The notes under the pieces were generated by a model that worked only from the letters and a program-made list of their open reading frames with translations, was not told the DNA's origin and searched no databases. Below, piece after piece: positions 15,845 to 24,935 of a stretch of 64,000 nt of DNA. Position 1 is the stretch's first letter; every line of letters begins with the position of its first letter. Both the position numbers and the translations under genes were made by a program. This DNA comes from Catenulispora rubra (GTDB lineage: Bacteria; Actinomycetota; Actinomycetes; Streptomycetales; Catenulisporaceae): NCBI RefSeq assembly GCF_015356825.1, contig NZ_JAACYW010000012.1, positions 19,682 to 83,681 on the forward strand. The letters are read 5' to 3'.

Positions 15845-16504
15845 GTGCACAAGGTGAGCGTGCCCGCAGCCTTTCCGGCCAACGACCCCCACAACACCAT
15901 GCGCGCTTCCGATGCCGACCGGGACCACGTCGCGGAAGCCCTGAGGGAGGCCTACGCGGAGGGCCGCCTCGACGTCGAAGAGCACAACGAGCGCATCGAT
16001 CTCGCCTACAAGGCCAAGACCCTCGGCGAGCTGTCGCCGTTGCTGTCGGACCTGCCGCAGCGGCACGCCGCGACCCTCGCCGGTCCCACCTCACCGATTC
16101 CGCCGATGCCCGCGGATTACGCGCCGGGTTCGAAAATCACGGCCGTCTTCGCCGAGCAGAAGCGCGGCGGGCGCTGGGTCGTGCCGTCGACGACCACCGC
16201 GGCGGCCGTCTTCGGCTCGGTCACCATCGACCTGCGCGAGGCCGTGCTGACCCAGCGCGAGGTGGTCATCATCGCCAACGCGGTGTTCGGCTCGATCGAG
16301 ATCAAGGTGCCGCACGGCGTCGTCGTGCGCGACGAGGGCACCGCGGTGTTCGGCTCGCGCAGCGGCTCGGACCGGAACGCCGCCGGGGACGTGCCGATCA
16401 CGCCGGACTCGCCGGTCGTGGTGCTGCGCGGGATGGCGCTGTTCGGCGAGGTGTCGGTGCGGTATCCCAAGCCGAAGAAGCTCGGCAAGTTCCTCGGGCG
16501 CTGA
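15845..16504 (+). CDS. DUF1707 protein with LiaF-like C-terminal domain
   Basis: 219 residues from GTG 15845; GTG 15854 is an equally good start. Residues about 20-70 are DUF1707 (MRASDADRDHVAEALREAYAEGRLDVEEHNERIDLAYKAKTLGEL, a SHOCT-like motif); residues about 95-190 are beta-helical repeats with AAVFGS...NAVFGS...TAVFGS and a basic tail, like the cell-wall-stress LiaF/DUF2154 C-terminal domain. No membrane segment lies between the two, so it is probably cytoplasmic or peripheral. A role in envelope-stress signalling is inference. Confidence 0.8.
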   Translation: MHKVSVPAAFPANDPHNTMRASDADRDHVAEALREAYAEGRLDVEEHNERIDLAYKAKTLGELSPLLSDLPQRHAATLAGPTSPIPPMPADYAPGSKITAVFAEQKRGGRWVVPSTTTAAAVFGSVTIDLREAVLTQREVVIIANAVFGSIEIKVPHGVVVRDEGTAVFGSRSGSDRNAAGDVPITPDSPVVVLRGMALFGEVSVRYPKPKKLGKFLGR

Positions 16505-16514
16505 GTATTGGCGC

Positions 16515-16577
16515 TAGTTCCAGCCTCTGGTTCCAGCCTCTGGTCTCTAGCTCCAGTTCCGGTTCCAGCTCTGGCTG
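16515..16577. repeat. low-complexity TTCCAGCCTCTGG repeats
   Basis: Degenerate direct repeats of TTCCAGCCTCTGG / TTCCAGCTCTGG in the 73-bp gap between the convergent DUF1707 and YbjQ genes. A slippage-type sequence; no hairpin is evident. Confidence 0.6.
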
Positions 16578-16952
16578 CTAGCCCTGCGGCGCGTTGAGCG
16601 GCGTCGCCACGCACGCCGTCCCGTAAGCGCAGATCTCCGTACCGAGCTCGCCGGGCGACGTCTCGAACCGCATCGCCAGCACCGCGTTCCCGCCCCGGCG
16701 CGCGGCCTCCTCGGTCAGCCGGGCCATCGCCTCCATCCGGCTGTCGACGAGCATCTTCGTCTGGCCCTTCAGCTCGCCGCCCTTCAGCGACTTCATCGCC
16801 GACCCGAACGAGCTGCCGATGTTGCGCGCGCGGACCGTCAGCCCGAAGCACTCGCCCAACACGCGTTCGATGCGGAACCCCGGCAGGTCGTTCATCGTGC
16901 TCACCATCACGGTGTTCGCAGGATCCTGGCCGCCGCTGTAGTCAGTGCTCAT
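16578..16952 (-). CDS. YbjQ family protein (UPF0145)
   Basis: 124 residues from ATG 16952. Matches YbjQ/UPF0145 (DUF74): VMVSTMNDLPGFRIERVLGECFGLTVRARNIGSSFGSAMKSLKGGEL, then LTEEAARRGGNAVLAMRFE. The family forms pentamers and is sometimes labelled heavy-metal-binding, but its function is not established. Cytoplasmic; monocistronic by position. Confidence 0.9.
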   Translation of the reverse strand: MSTDYSGGQDPANTVMVSTMNDLPGFRIERVLGECFGLTVRARNIGSSFGSAMKSLKGGELKGQTKMLVDSRMEAMARLTEEAARRGGNAVLAMRFETSPGELGTEICAYGTACVATPLNAPQG

Positions 16953-16988
16953 ACCGACAGCTTGAGCAAGGCGGGCCCGCTCGGCGCG

Positions 16989-18053
16989 CTACGCGAGCGA
17001 ATGGGTTAGCGCGAACTCCGCCATCCCGTCGGCGAACTCCACGCGCGGCCGCCAGCCGAGCTCGTCGCGGATCCGCGCGCTGGAGGCGGTGATGTGCCGC
17101 ACGTCCCCGAGCCGGTAGCCGCCGGTCACCACCGGCGGCGGGCCGTCCATCGCGCGCGCCAGTTCGGCGGCCATCTCGCCGACGGTGCGCGGGGTTCCGC
17201 TGCCGACGTTGTAGGCGCGCAGTTCGCCGGGGCCGCATCCGGTAGCTCTGGCGGCACCGTCCGTGTCGGCAGCGTCGGCGGCACCAGCGGCACGAGCGGC
17301 ACCGGCGGCCCACTCCAGCGCGGCGACGTTCGCGGTCGCGATGTCGCGCACGTGCACGAAGTCGCGCCGCTGACCGCCGTCCTCGAACACCGCCGGCGCC
17401 TCGCCGCGCATCAGCGCCGACCTGAACAGCGCCGCGACCCCCGCGTAGGGCGTGTCGCGCGGCAGCCGCGGGCCGTAGACGTTGTGGTAGCGCAGGGCCA
17501 CGGCGCGGACGCCGTCGGACAGGCGCGCCCACGAGGCAGCCAGATGCTCGGTCATCAGCTTCGAGGCGGCGTAGATGTTGCGCGGATCGAGCGGCGCGTC
17601 CTCAGCGACCAGTCCCGGGGCCAACGGCTCCGCGCAGATCGGGCACGGGGGTTCGAAGAACCCTGAGATCAGATCCTCTTCGCGCCGCGGACCGGGACGG
17701 ACGCAGCCGTGCTCGGCGCACTCGTACCGGCCCTCGCCGTAGACGACCATCGACGACGCGAACGCCAACGCCTGCACCCCCGCCTCGGCCATCTCGGCCA
17801 GCAGCACCGACGTGCCGAAGTCGTTGTGCGACACGTAGTCCGGCGCGTCGCCGACCGTGCGGTCCAGGCCGACCTTCGCCGCCTGGTGGCAGACGGCGTC
17901 CACACCCCGCAGGGCTCTGCGAACGTCCTCGGCGTCCCGGACATCGGCACCGTTCACCAGGTCCAATCCCACGACCTCGTGCCCGGCGGCTTCCAGCGCC
18001 TCGACGACATGCGACCCGATGAACCCGGCGGAACCGGTGACGAGAACCCTCAT
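16989..18053 (-). CDS. NAD-dependent epimerase, dTDP-L-rhamnose 4-epimerase type
   Basis: 354 residues from ATG 18053. Rossmann GSAGFIGSHV at residues 7-16, SSMVVYGEG and YAASK (catalytic Tyr/Lys) identify an extended SDR sugar-nucleotide epimerase. Between them is an insertion with two Cys pairs (CAEHGC, CPIC) that I recall from dTDP-L-rhamnose 4-epimerase relatives rather than GalE. An alanine/aspartate-rich low-complexity insert (about residues 245-275) is unusual. Likely supplies a sugar nucleotide for glycosylation; the substrate is unproven. Confidence 0.8.
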   Translation of the reverse strand: MRVLVTGSAGFIGSHVVEALEAAGHEVVGLDLVNGADVRDAEDVRRALRGVDAVCHQAAKVGLDRTVGDAPDYVSHNDFGTSVLLAEMAEAGVQALAFASSMVVYGEGRYECAEHGCVRPGPRREEDLISGFFEPPCPICAEPLAPGLVAEDAPLDPRNIYAASKLMTEHLAASWARLSDGVRAVALRYHNVYGPRLPRDTPYAGVAALFRSALMRGEAPAVFEDGGQRRDFVHVRDIATANVAALEWAAGAARAAGAADAADTDGAARATGCGPGELRAYNVGSGTPRTVGEMAAELARAMDGPPPVVTGGYRLGDVRHITASSARIRDELGWRPRVEFADGMAEFALTHSLA

Positions 18054-18158
18054 ACCGCCGACGCTAGACGCCGACAGCGGCGCCGCACCCCATGCGACGC
18101 CGCCGTTCAGCGAACCGTAATGAGCTGTCCCGGAGGACCGGCTACGGAGAAGCGGGGC

Positions 18159-18740
18159 CTAGGCGTCCGCCTGCCCGCTCTCATCAGGCTCGCCGCTCTC
18201 GCTCGTGCTCTCACTCTCGCGGTCCGGTCCGGCCTCCCGGACCTCCTCCACCTTGCGCATCGCGTCCCGCAGGTCGCCGACCCAGTCGCCGGCGTGCTTC
18301 TCCACGAGCCGCACGCACCAGGCCAGCGCCTCGCTCCGGCTCCGGGCGACGCCGCCGTCCACCAGCGTGTCCAGCAGCGCGCGCTCGGGCTGCTTCAGCC
18401 GGGTCATCACCGGCACGGACAGGTGCGTGAACAAACGCCCCTGGTCACCGCACCGCACGCCCCAGGAGACCTTGCGCCCGAACTTGTGCTCCGCGTCCCG
18501 GGCCACGGCCATGCGCGCCTCGCGCGTGCGCTCCCGGAACTCCTTGATCCGGCCCTCGACGGTGGCGGCCTTCTCCGCCTCCGAGGCGCCCTCGGTGTAG
18601 GCCGGCTCCGGTATCCGCCCGACGACCGTGATCTCCTCGCGGTCGACCGTGACCTCCGGCGCGCCCTCGAACAGGTCCTCCGGCAGCCGTCCTGTGAACC
18701 ATCCTCGTGTCTTCTCGATCAGCTCTTCACGTGTAGCCAT
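18159..18740 (-). CDS. conserved actinobacterial hypothetical protein
   Basis: 193 residues from ATG 18740. The N-terminal half (REELIEKTRGWFTGRLPEDLF, ITVVGRIPEP, RTREARMAVARDAEHKFGRKVSWGVRCG) is conserved in actinomycetes without a known function. The middle (RLKQPERALLDTLVDGGVARSRSEALAWCVRLV) resembles a ribbon-helix-helix protomer. The C-terminal tail is Glu/Ser-rich and disordered. Possibly a DNA-binding protein. A strong hairpin lies 56 bp upstream (18796-18832). Confidence 0.7.
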   Translation of the reverse strand: MATREELIEKTRGWFTGRLPEDLFEGAPEVTVDREEITVVGRIPEPAYTEGASEAEKAATVEGRIKEFRERTREARMAVARDAEHKFGRKVSWGVRCGDQGRLFTHLSVPVMTRLKQPERALLDTLVDGGVARSRSEALAWCVRLVEKHAGDWVGDLRDAMRKVEEVREAGPDRESESTSESGEPDESGQADA

Positions 18741-18795
18741 GTATCTACGATTACACGATTACAACGTCTAGGACAGCCTGGCGAGCGCACGAATA

Positions 18796-18832
18796 AAGGC
18801 GGGGCGTTCGCCTTGAGCGAACGCCCCGCCTT
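18796..18832 (-). terminator. 16-bp perfect hairpin with T-rich tail, attenuator or sRNA terminator
   Basis: Arms AAGGCGGGGCGTTCGC (18796-18811) and GCGAACGCCCCGCCTT (18817-18832) pair perfectly around a 5-base loop. In the leftward direction it is followed by TTTATTCG, so it should terminate leftward transcripts. No leftward gene ends there; the next leftward gene starts at 18740. It therefore suggests an attenuated leader for that gene or an independent small RNA. Confidence 0.6.
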
Positions 18833-18885
18833 GCCCCCTGGTCCCCCCAGGGAGGTCCGCGAGACCTGTAACCATCAACGCGCGC

Positions 18886-18903
18886 TCACCACGCGCGGTT
18901 CAC
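18886..18903 (-). other. possible leader peptide ORF (MNRAW)
   Basis: GTG AAC CGC GCG TGG TGA, with GGAG six bases upstream, lies about 55 bp before the hairpin at 18796-18832 on the same strand. This layout resembles a ribosome-mediated attenuator, but a five-codon frame can arise by chance. Confidence 0.25.
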
Positions 18904-19375
18904 CGCAATCTCCAGTCCTTTCAAGAGCCGACGCGGGTACCGGCGCACGTCCACACAACGTGGTGCCGTTGACCCTCACGACGACTCAGCCCAGTGACCG
19001 TCCCTGTGCCCGTCTCTCTTGTGAAGTCTCTTGTGAAGTTTTGCAGCGTGCCGGAACTGCAGCGTGCCGAACCGGGCCACACCCCGGGACCACACGGCGG
19101 AAGTGTTCTTGCGGTACATACCTGAACGCGTTCGGCGGCTCCAGCTGCCTGACTGGCGCCTGGCTTCAGCGTAGGCGCGAGGCGCCAGAAGCCTGATCCG
19201 TCAGGCGACGTAGAAATGCGCACCGAAATGACTAGGACGGCGCCCGCGGCCGCCGGAACGAAGACGTAGGCTCGGCGGCGGATCCACAGATCGCGGACGG
19301 CCACAGCGCCGCGCCTGTAACACCGGCACCGGACCCCGCGTCGGTACGGGTGGAATGTTCGACGAAGGAAGCGCG

Positions 19376-19882
19376 GTGGCCATGGCGAAGCACGATGAAG
19401 AGTTCTTGGAGTTCGCTTCAGCGCGGACCCAGCACCTGTTCCGTACCGCGTACCTGATGTGCGGGGACTGGCATCAGGCCGAGGACCTCGTTCAGGAGAC
19501 GCTCGGCAAGGTCTACGCGGTCTGGGGCCGCAAGCGGCGTATCGAGAACCCCGACGCCTATGCGCAGACCGTGCTGACCCGGACGTTCATTTCGGCGCGG
19601 CGGAAGCGCAGCTCGCGGGAGCTGCCCTCCTCCAGCCTGCCCGAGGCCGAGTTCCACGAGGCGGACGCGTCCCTGCGCATGACCTTGCTGGAGGGCCTGG
19701 CGGCCCTGCCGGCCAAGGACCGCGCCGTGCTGGTTCTGCGGTTCTGGGAGGACCGCAGTGTCGAGGAGGTGGCGCACATCATGGGCGCCAGCTCGGGCGC
19801 GGTGCGCACACGCACGAACCGGGCCCTGACCCGGCTGCGCGGCACGCTCGGGGATCTGCTTCCGGAACTCGCCCTCACCTGA
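19376..19882 (+). CDS. ECF RNA polymerase sigma factor, SigE family
   Basis: 168 residues from GTG 19376 (AAGGAA at 19365-19370; ATG 19382 and ATG 19355 are alternatives). Region 2 (FLEFASARTQHLFRTAYLMCGDWHQAEDLVQETLGKVY) and region 4 (LPAKDRAVLVLRFWEDRSVEEVAHIMGASSGAVRTRTNRALTRLR) are complete, as in the small SigE-family ECF factors of actinobacteria. The next gene, 37 bp downstream, encodes a membrane protein in the usual position of a regulatory partner. Confidence 0.92.
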   Translation: MAMAKHDEEFLEFASARTQHLFRTAYLMCGDWHQAEDLVQETLGKVYAVWGRKRRIENPDAYAQTVLTRTFISARRKRSSRELPSSSLPEAEFHEADASLRMTLLEGLAALPAKDRAVLVLRFWEDRSVEEVAHIMGASSGAVRTRTNRALTRLRGTLGDLLPELALT

Positions 19883-19919
19883 ACACCACACTGTGGATCC
19901 GAGAAAGAAGGAAGCTGAC

Positions 19920-20861
19920 ATGCCCGACAACCTCAACGGTGTCATGCGGAGCGCGACGGAGAACCTGAACCCGAACATCGGCAAGCTCACCGCCGGCGGC
20001 ATCGAGCGCGGCGTGCGCAAGCGCCGCAACCGGCGCGTCGCGCAGATCGCCGGCGCCGCGGCCAGCGTGACCGCGGTCTTCGGCGTGGTGGCGGCCGTCG
20101 GCGCCCCCGGCCACGGGAGCCCGGCGACCGTCTCGGCCGGCTCCGGCGCGACGCCGACGGCCCCGAAGTCCTCGGCGGTCGGCGGCCTCACCGGCCCGGC
20201 CGCGACGCCGACGCCGACCACCACCAGCACGACGAAGACGCCCGCCGTCCCGCCGGTGAGCGGCGACGACATGGCCGGCTGGCTGGAGCAGGTGCTGGCG
20301 CCGTACCACTTCACCGGCGAGAAGGTGCTGTACTCGGAGGGCTCGGACGGGCCGGCCGGGCCGTACGCCACGCTGCGCATCGGCTACGACGGGCAGGCCG
20401 GCAGCGTCTCGCTGAACGTCATCCGCTCCAGCTACCAGGACCAGAGCGGTGGCTCGCTGCCGCCGTACTTCACGGAGCGGACCCTGCCCGACGGCAGCCA
20501 CCTGCAGGTGTTCGACGGTCCGGAATGGCCGGCCGGCAACGGCGACCCGTCCGCGAAGCGGATCGACGTCGAGTGGTACCGCACGGACGGCATCGCGATC
20601 GAGATCCAGGTGCTCAACGCGGTGCAGGAGAAGGGCACCACCACTGCCGGCAAGCTCGGGCTGACCACGGACCAGGCGACGGCGGTCGTGCAGTCGGCGG
20701 TGTGGGACAAGGCGATCGCGGCGGTCTGGGCCAAGCCGCGGCCGAGCGCTCCGAAGGTTCCGAGCAGCGAGATGTCGAAGCTGCTGCAGCAGAAGAACGC
20801 GGGCGGCAGCACCCCGGTGTCCAGCCCCGCGTCCAGCCCCGTGTCCAGCCCTGCCAGCTAG
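19920..20861 (+). CDS. membrane protein partnered with the ECF sigma factor, possible anti-sigma
   Basis: 313 residues from ATG 19920 with AGAAGGAAG upstream. A short cytoplasmic N terminus (about 1-39, basic GVRKRRNRR at the end) is followed by one membrane segment (about 40-62), a Thr/Pro-rich linker and an extracytoplasmic domain (about 115-290). The layout is typical of proteins encoded after SigE-family factors. No HxxxCxxC zinc anti-sigma motif is visible, so anti-sigma function is inference from position. The stop overlaps the convergent DUF255 gene stop (CTAG). Confidence 0.75.
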   Translation: MPDNLNGVMRSATENLNPNIGKLTAGGIERGVRKRRNRRVAQIAGAAASVTAVFGVVAAVGAPGHGSPATVSAGSGATPTAPKSSAVGGLTGPAATPTPTTTSTTKTPAVPPVSGDDMAGWLEQVLAPYHFTGEKVLYSEGSDGPAGPYATLRIGYDGQAGSVSLNVIRSSYQDQSGGSLPPYFTERTLPDGSHLQVFDGPEWPAGNGDPSAKRIDVEWYRTDGIAIEIQVLNAVQEKGTTTAGKLGLTTDQATAVVQSAVWDKAIAAVWAKPRPSAPKVPSSEMSKLLQQKNAGGSTPVSSPASSPVSSPAS

Positions 20862-22909
20862 CCCAGCTGTGCTGTCAGCTCACTGAGATCGGTTGTAGGG
20901 GTCTGGCATACGAAGCCCCGGCAGACGTACGCGGCCGGTTCACCGGCGATGGTGGGCCGGTCGTGGAGCAGCTCGGGGACAGTGGCGGAGTCCGCTTCCG
21001 TCGGCGGGGTCACGGCGATGACGAGGCCGGGAGCGGTGCTGCGGAGGGCGGCTTGGTGGAGGGCCCGGAAGGCGTCCTCATCTCCTCCCTCTGCTGCCTC
21101 TCCGCTCCACTCGCCGACGATCGCCACCTCGCGCGGCCCGTCCGCCAGCGCCTCGGCCGCCGCCAGTCCCCAGCCCGCGAACCTCGGCGCCTTCTCGGCC
21201 AGCGCACCGGTGAAGCGCAGCGCCTGCTCGGCGGCCTCGCGGTGGCGTCCCGAGCCGGTGAGCGCGGCGTAGGTGAGCAGGGCTCCGGCGGCCGCGGAGG
21301 TACCGCCGGGGGTGGCGTTGTCGGTCGGGTCGGCCGGGCGGAAGATCAGGGTCTCGGCGTCGTCGGCGGTGTCGTAGAAGAGGCCTGATTCGTCGCGGAA
21401 GTTGTCGAGGACGACGTCCAGCAACCGGCCCGCGAAGGCGAACCAGCGCGGCTCGCCGGTGACGGCGTACAGGGCGAGAAGCCCTTCGGCGACGTCGGCG
21501 TAGTCCTCCAGAACGCCCGGATTCTGCGCGCCGGCAACGCCGTCGCGCGAGGTGCGCGTCAAGCGCTTCGCCTTGTCGTCCCAGTGCACGCGCTCGAGCA
21601 TCTCAGCGGTCTGACCCGCCGCCGTCACGAGCTCGGGGCGCCCGGTCAGCGCCCCGGCCTCGGCCAGCGCCGCCACCGCCAGACCGTTCCACGCCGCCAC
21701 GGCCTTGTCGTCGCGTCCCGGGGCGGTGCGCTCGGCGCGGCGGGCTTCGAACAGACGGCTGCGTACGTTTCCGAAGCGCTCGGCGTCATCAGGGTCCTGC
21801 AACAGCTGGAGGACGGACAGGCCGTGCTCGAAGGTGCCCTCGGCCGTGACGTTGAAGACCGTCGCGGCCCAGGCGGCGTCTTCCTCGCCCAGGACGGCTT
21901 CGAGCTGGTCGGCGTCCCAGGCGTAGAACTTGCCCTCGACACCGTCGGTGTCGGCGTCCAGCGACGAGGCGAGGCCGCCGGCGCCGTCGAGCCACAGCTC
22001 GCGCAGCATCCAGTCGGCGGTCTCGTTGACGACGCGCAGCGCGAGGGCGTCGCCGGTCGCGCGCCACAGGTGCAGGTAGGCGCGGAGAAGCAGGGCATTG
22101 TCGTAGAGCATCTTCTCGAAGTGCGGCACCACCCACGCGTCGTCGACGGAGTAGCGCGCGAAACCGCCGCCGAGCTGGTCGTACATGCCGCCGCGCGCCA
22201 TCGCCTCGCACGTCTGCCGGACCATCACGAGCGCATCGGCGTCCCCGGTCCGGGCATGGTGACGGAGCAACTGCTCCAGCGTCATGGACGGCGGAAACTT
22301 CGGCGCACCACCGAACCCACCGCGCTCGCCGTCGAACTCCCGCCGCAACGCCCCGACAGCAACCCCCAACGCCGCCGGATCCGGCACCCCCTCCGCACCG
22401 GCGACAACCCGGGCGTGATGCGCCAGCTCAGCTACCAGGCCATCCCCGGCCCGCAGCACATCGTCCCGGATGTCACCCCACGCGCGATCGACGGCGACCA
22501 GCAACTGCTGAAACGCCGGCAGGCCATGCCGAGCAACCGGCGGGTAGTAGGTCCCGGCCTGGAAAGGCTTGCCGTCAGGCGTCGCGAAGACCGTCATCGG
22601 CCACCCGCCACCACCGGTCATGGCCTGCGTAGCCGCCATGTAGACGGCATCGACGTCCGGGCGCTCCTCACGATCGACCTTCACGCACACGTACTTCTCG
22701 TTCATGAGAGCGGCGGTCGCCTCATCCTCGAAGCTCTCATGCGCCATGACATGACACCAATGGCACGCGGCGTACCCGATCGAGATGAGCAGCGGCACGT
22801 CCCGGCGCCGCGCCTCAGCGAAGGCCTCCTCGCCCCACTGGTACCAGTCGACGGGGTTGTCGGCGTGCTGGAGGAGGTAGGGGGAGGTCGCGTCCGCGAG
22901 CCGGTTCAT
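20858..22909 (-). CDS. DUF255 thioredoxin-domain protein (YyaL/SSP411 family)
   Basis: 683 residues from ATG 22909, with GGGAGG eight bases upstream. N-terminal DUF255 thioredoxin-like domain ([17 protein letters not shown]..., AACHWCHVM with the Cxx[29 protein letters not shown]), then an (alpha/alpha)6 barrel resembling N-acylglucosamine 2-epimerase/cellobiose epimerase. Biochemical role not established. Its first about 170 bp are repeated at 26508-26675 and about 46 bp at 28523-28568, bracketing the accessory genes to its right. Confidence 0.92.
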   Translation of the reverse strand: MNRLADATSPYLLQHADNPVDWYQWGEEAFAEARRRDVPLLISIGYAACHWCHVMAHESFEDEATAALMNEKYVCVKVDREERPDVDAVYMAATQAMTGGGGWPMTVFATPDGKPFQAGTYYPPVARHGLPAFQQLLVAVDRAWGDIRDDVLRAGDGLVAELAHHARVVAGAEGVPDPAALGVAVGALRREFDGERGGFGGAPKFPPSMTLEQLLRHHARTGDADALVMVRQTCEAMARGGMYDQLGGGFARYSVDDAWVVPHFEKMLYDNALLLRAYLHLWRATGDALALRVVNETADWMLRELWLDGAGGLASSLDADTDGVEGKFYAWDADQLEAVLGEEDAAWAATVFNVTAEGTFEHGLSVLQLLQDPDDAERFGNVRSRLFEARRAERTAPGRDDKAVAAWNGLAVAALAEAGALTGRPELVTAAGQTAEMLERVHWDDKAKRLTRTSRDGVAGAQNPGVLEDYADVAEGLLALYAVTGEPRWFAFAGRLLDVVLDNFRDESGLFYDTADDAETLIFRPADPTDNATPGGTSAAAGALLTYAALTGSGRHREAAEQALRFTGALAEKAPRFAGWGLAAAEALADGPREVAIVGEWSGEAAEGGDEDAFRALHQAALRSTAPGLVIAVTPPTEADSATVPELLHDRPTIAGEPAAYVCRGFVCQTPTTDLSELTAQLG

Positions 22910-22922
22910 GGGGCCAGCCTCC
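22755..22922. repeat. direct repeat R0: 5' end of the DUF255 gene
   Basis: Parent copy of a 168-bp segment repeated in direct orientation at 26508-26675 (constant offset of 3753 bases, about 90% identical by eye) and, in part, at 28523-28568. It contains the start of the DUF255 gene and its CHWC codons. Confidence 0.85.
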
Positions 22923-23021
22923 CATACCCCACCTCGACCCGGGCCGTGCTCCCATGTTGTACGGCACCATGGCTGCACATCGGGTCGTGGGCCATGACGT
23001 GCGGGAAAACCCACACCAAGT

Positions 23022-23056
23022 TTGACGCAATGATTACGTCAATCTATCATTGAGAC
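23022..23056 (+). promoter_or_regulatory. strong promoter, probably leaderless, with overlapping inverted repeats
   Basis: TTGACG (23022-23027), 17-bp spacer, TATCAT (23045-23050), then the Fic ATG only seven bases further on. Transcription would start at or next to the A of the ATG. Two inverted repeats overlie it: TTGACG...CGTCAA (23022-23042) and CAATGAT...ATCATTG (23028-23052), suitable for repression by the Fic protein's own winged helix or another regulator. Confidence 0.6.
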
Positions 23057-24193
23057 ATGCTCTACCCGACACCCAAGCTCGGCGCCGACGACCAGCGCGT
23101 ACTCGGCGAAATCGATCGCGCCCGGGAGAGTTTGAAACACCAGGTGAACGTCTCGCCGTCGAAGTGGACCGCAAGATTGCGGAAGTTCCTCACAGCCGAT
23201 GCCGTCGCGGCATCGAACTCGATCGAGGGCTTCAAGGTTTCGACTGTCGATGTCGAAGACCTGCTTGATGGCGAACGCGACGTCGAAGTCTCCGATGTGA
23301 ACCGTCAAGAGATACTTGCCTACCAGCAAATGATGACGTACATCCAGACGCTGCACGATTCGGCTGACTTCAGCTACAGCACAGGCTTCCTCAACGGGCT
23401 GCACTGGATGCTGCAAGGCCACCGGCACAACAAGCGGAAGCCAGCCGGGCAGTGGCGCCGCGGAGCCGTCTATGTCACCGATGCCCGCGACCCCAGCATC
23501 GCCGCGTACACCGCCCCGGAGGCGGCCACTGTCCCCAACCTCATGCATGAGCTCATCGACTGGCTGAACCACGACGACCTGAACCACCCCCTTGTCCGCG
23601 CGGCGATGGCACACCTGGATCTGGTGTCCATCCACCCGTGGGCCGACGGCAACGGGCGTATGTCGCGGTCGTTGCAGACGCTCATGATCGCGCGCGAAGG
23701 AGTTCTCGCTCCCGAGTTCTCTTCCATCGAGGCGTGGCTGGGACGGCCTGGCAACACTTGGGAGTACTACCGTGAGCTCGCCCGCCGCGGTGCTGAGTAC
23801 CTTCCGGATCAGGACGTTTCCGGTTGGGTCCGCTTCAATCTCACGGCTTACCACCAACAAGCTCAGACGGTGCAAGGACGGCTCGACCGCTCAGGGCGGG
23901 TGTGGACAGAGTTGTCAGGCTTCGCGGCAAGCTCGGGCCGCGACGATCGGATCCTGTCCGCCCTTCATGACGTCGCGATGGCCGGCCGAGTCCGTCGATC
24001 CCGCTATGAGCACGCCGAAAATCTCAGCATGCAGCAGGCCCAGCGTGATCTGCGGGATCTCGTCACAGCTGAAGTACTCGAACCCGTCGGCCGCACACGG
24101 GCCCGCTATTACACGGCGGGTCCGCGATTCCCCGAACAAGCCCTCCACATCGCACGAACACCCATGACCCTGTCCGACCCGTATTCCCGGTGA
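23057..24193 (+). CDS. Fic-family protein (AMPylase type) with N-terminal inhibitory helix
   Basis: 378 residues. The Fic motif HPWADGNGR (193-201) is intact apart from Trp for Phe, with Arg204 following. An inhibitory motif SNSIEG (53-58), fitting S/T-x3-E-G/N, marks a class II Fic protein that is self-inhibited. The N-terminal part resembles DUF4172/Fic_N, and the C-terminal ~80 residues look like a winged helix (MQQAQRDLRDLVTAEVLEPVGRTRARYY). Such proteins usually transfer AMP to protein targets; target unknown. It starts an accessory gene run and is probably translated from a leaderless mRNA. Confidence 0.92.
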   Translation: MLYPTPKLGADDQRVLGEIDRARESLKHQVNVSPSKWTARLRKFLTADAVAASNSIEGFKVSTVDVEDLLDGERDVEVSDVNRQEILAYQQMMTYIQTLHDSADFSYSTGFLNGLHWMLQGHRHNKRKPAGQWRRGAVYVTDARDPSIAAYTAPEAATVPNLMHELIDWLNHDDLNHPLVRAAMAHLDLVSIHPWADGNGRMSRSLQTLMIAREGVLAPEFSSIEAWLGRPGNTWEYYRELARRGAEYLPDQDVSGWVRFNLTAYHQQAQTVQGRLDRSGRVWTELSGFAASSGRDDRILSALHDVAMAGRVRRSRYEHAENLSMQQAQRDLRDLVTAEVLEPVGRTRARYYTAGPRFPEQALHIARTPMTLSDPYSR

Positions 24194-24281
24194 CCGCCGG
24201 CCAGGAGATCCCGGGTGATGTCCCATCGATCTCCTGTCCAAGACACCAACCGGCCTGCATGCTTGGTCCAGGAGGTCGACC

Positions 24282-24899
24282 ATGCGTCACAACACCGCCG
24301 TTCGACGGCTGCGCACCATCGCCGAGGATTGCGACAAGCTCGGCTCGCTGGTCGACGGCGAGGACGGGATTGTCGCTTTGTACACTTTCGGCCCCCTGCT
24401 CGATCGTCCCGGTGAGGATCTCGATGCCGTGAACGTGGCCCTCGTGGTGGGGCTACCCGCCGACGAACTTCCGTGGGGCGTCGAGCCACCGGGCTGCACC
24501 GCGCTCGCTCACCTGCTCAGGCTGGACAAGACGCCGGTCTTGAAGCGGTGGCGCCCGGCGGAGTGGCCGGTGACGAACCATGAGATCCGCAGGCCGATGC
24601 CCGTCTGGTCGCGCGAGGACGGGGTCCAGACGGCTGCGCTCGATGCCCTGGCCGAGCGGCGCGCTGAGCCGTTCCGGCTCGCGGGTGCCGATGACGACAT
24701 GCTGGCCGAGCAGATCTCCCGCGAACTCGAGACGTCGACCGCGCACCTTCGCGCAGTCCGGGATCGCTATTGGGATGACGTCGACTGGCGACGTTCGCAA
24801 CGTCACGACGGCCGCTACCCCGAGGACCACCTCTGGCAGGCCGTCGACGGTTATCTCGACCTGCTCGACGCTTCGACATCGGTTCACTCCCAGATGTGA
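24282..24899 (+). CDS. nucleotidyltransferase-like hypothetical protein
   Basis: 205 residues from ATG 24282, AGGAGG about eight bases upstream. Residues about 30-60 (IVALYTFGPLLDRPGEDLDAVNVALVVGLP) resemble the minimal nucleotidyltransferase fold, with FGPLLDR in place of FGSRARG and ED-LD in place of the catalytic DxD, so activity is uncertain. The C-terminal half is charged and helical (DDDMLAEQISRELETSTAHLRAVRDRYWDDVDW). Lying after Fic, it may be a partner in a toxin-antitoxin or defence module (inference). Confidence 0.6.
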   Translation: MRHNTAVRRLRTIAEDCDKLGSLVDGEDGIVALYTFGPLLDRPGEDLDAVNVALVVGLPADELPWGVEPPGCTALAHLLRLDKTPVLKRWRPAEWPVTNHEIRRPMPVWSREDGVQTAALDALAERRAEPFRLAGADDDMLAEQISRELETSTAHLRAVRDRYWDDVDWRRSQRHDGRYPEDHLWQAVDGYLDLLDASTSVHSQM

Positions 24900-24935
24900 C
24901 TGCTCCGACCGACATGGCGCGGTAGCGTCATCGGT

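Larger units (their letters stand above)
18741..19354. other. 614-bp region between divergent genes
   Basis: No large gene. It holds the hairpin at 18796-18832, a possible five-codon leader ORF (18886-18903), a direct pair of TCTTGTGAAGT near 19017-19040 followed by a direct pair of TGCAGCGTGCCG near 19042-19071, and the promoter of the sigma-factor gene. The duplicated 11-12-mers could be regulator sites. Confidence 0.4.

Noticed and set aside
18921..19304. Leftward 127-codon open frame
   Set aside because: Compositionally implausible and crosses repeated words and promoter-like DNA; treated as chance.
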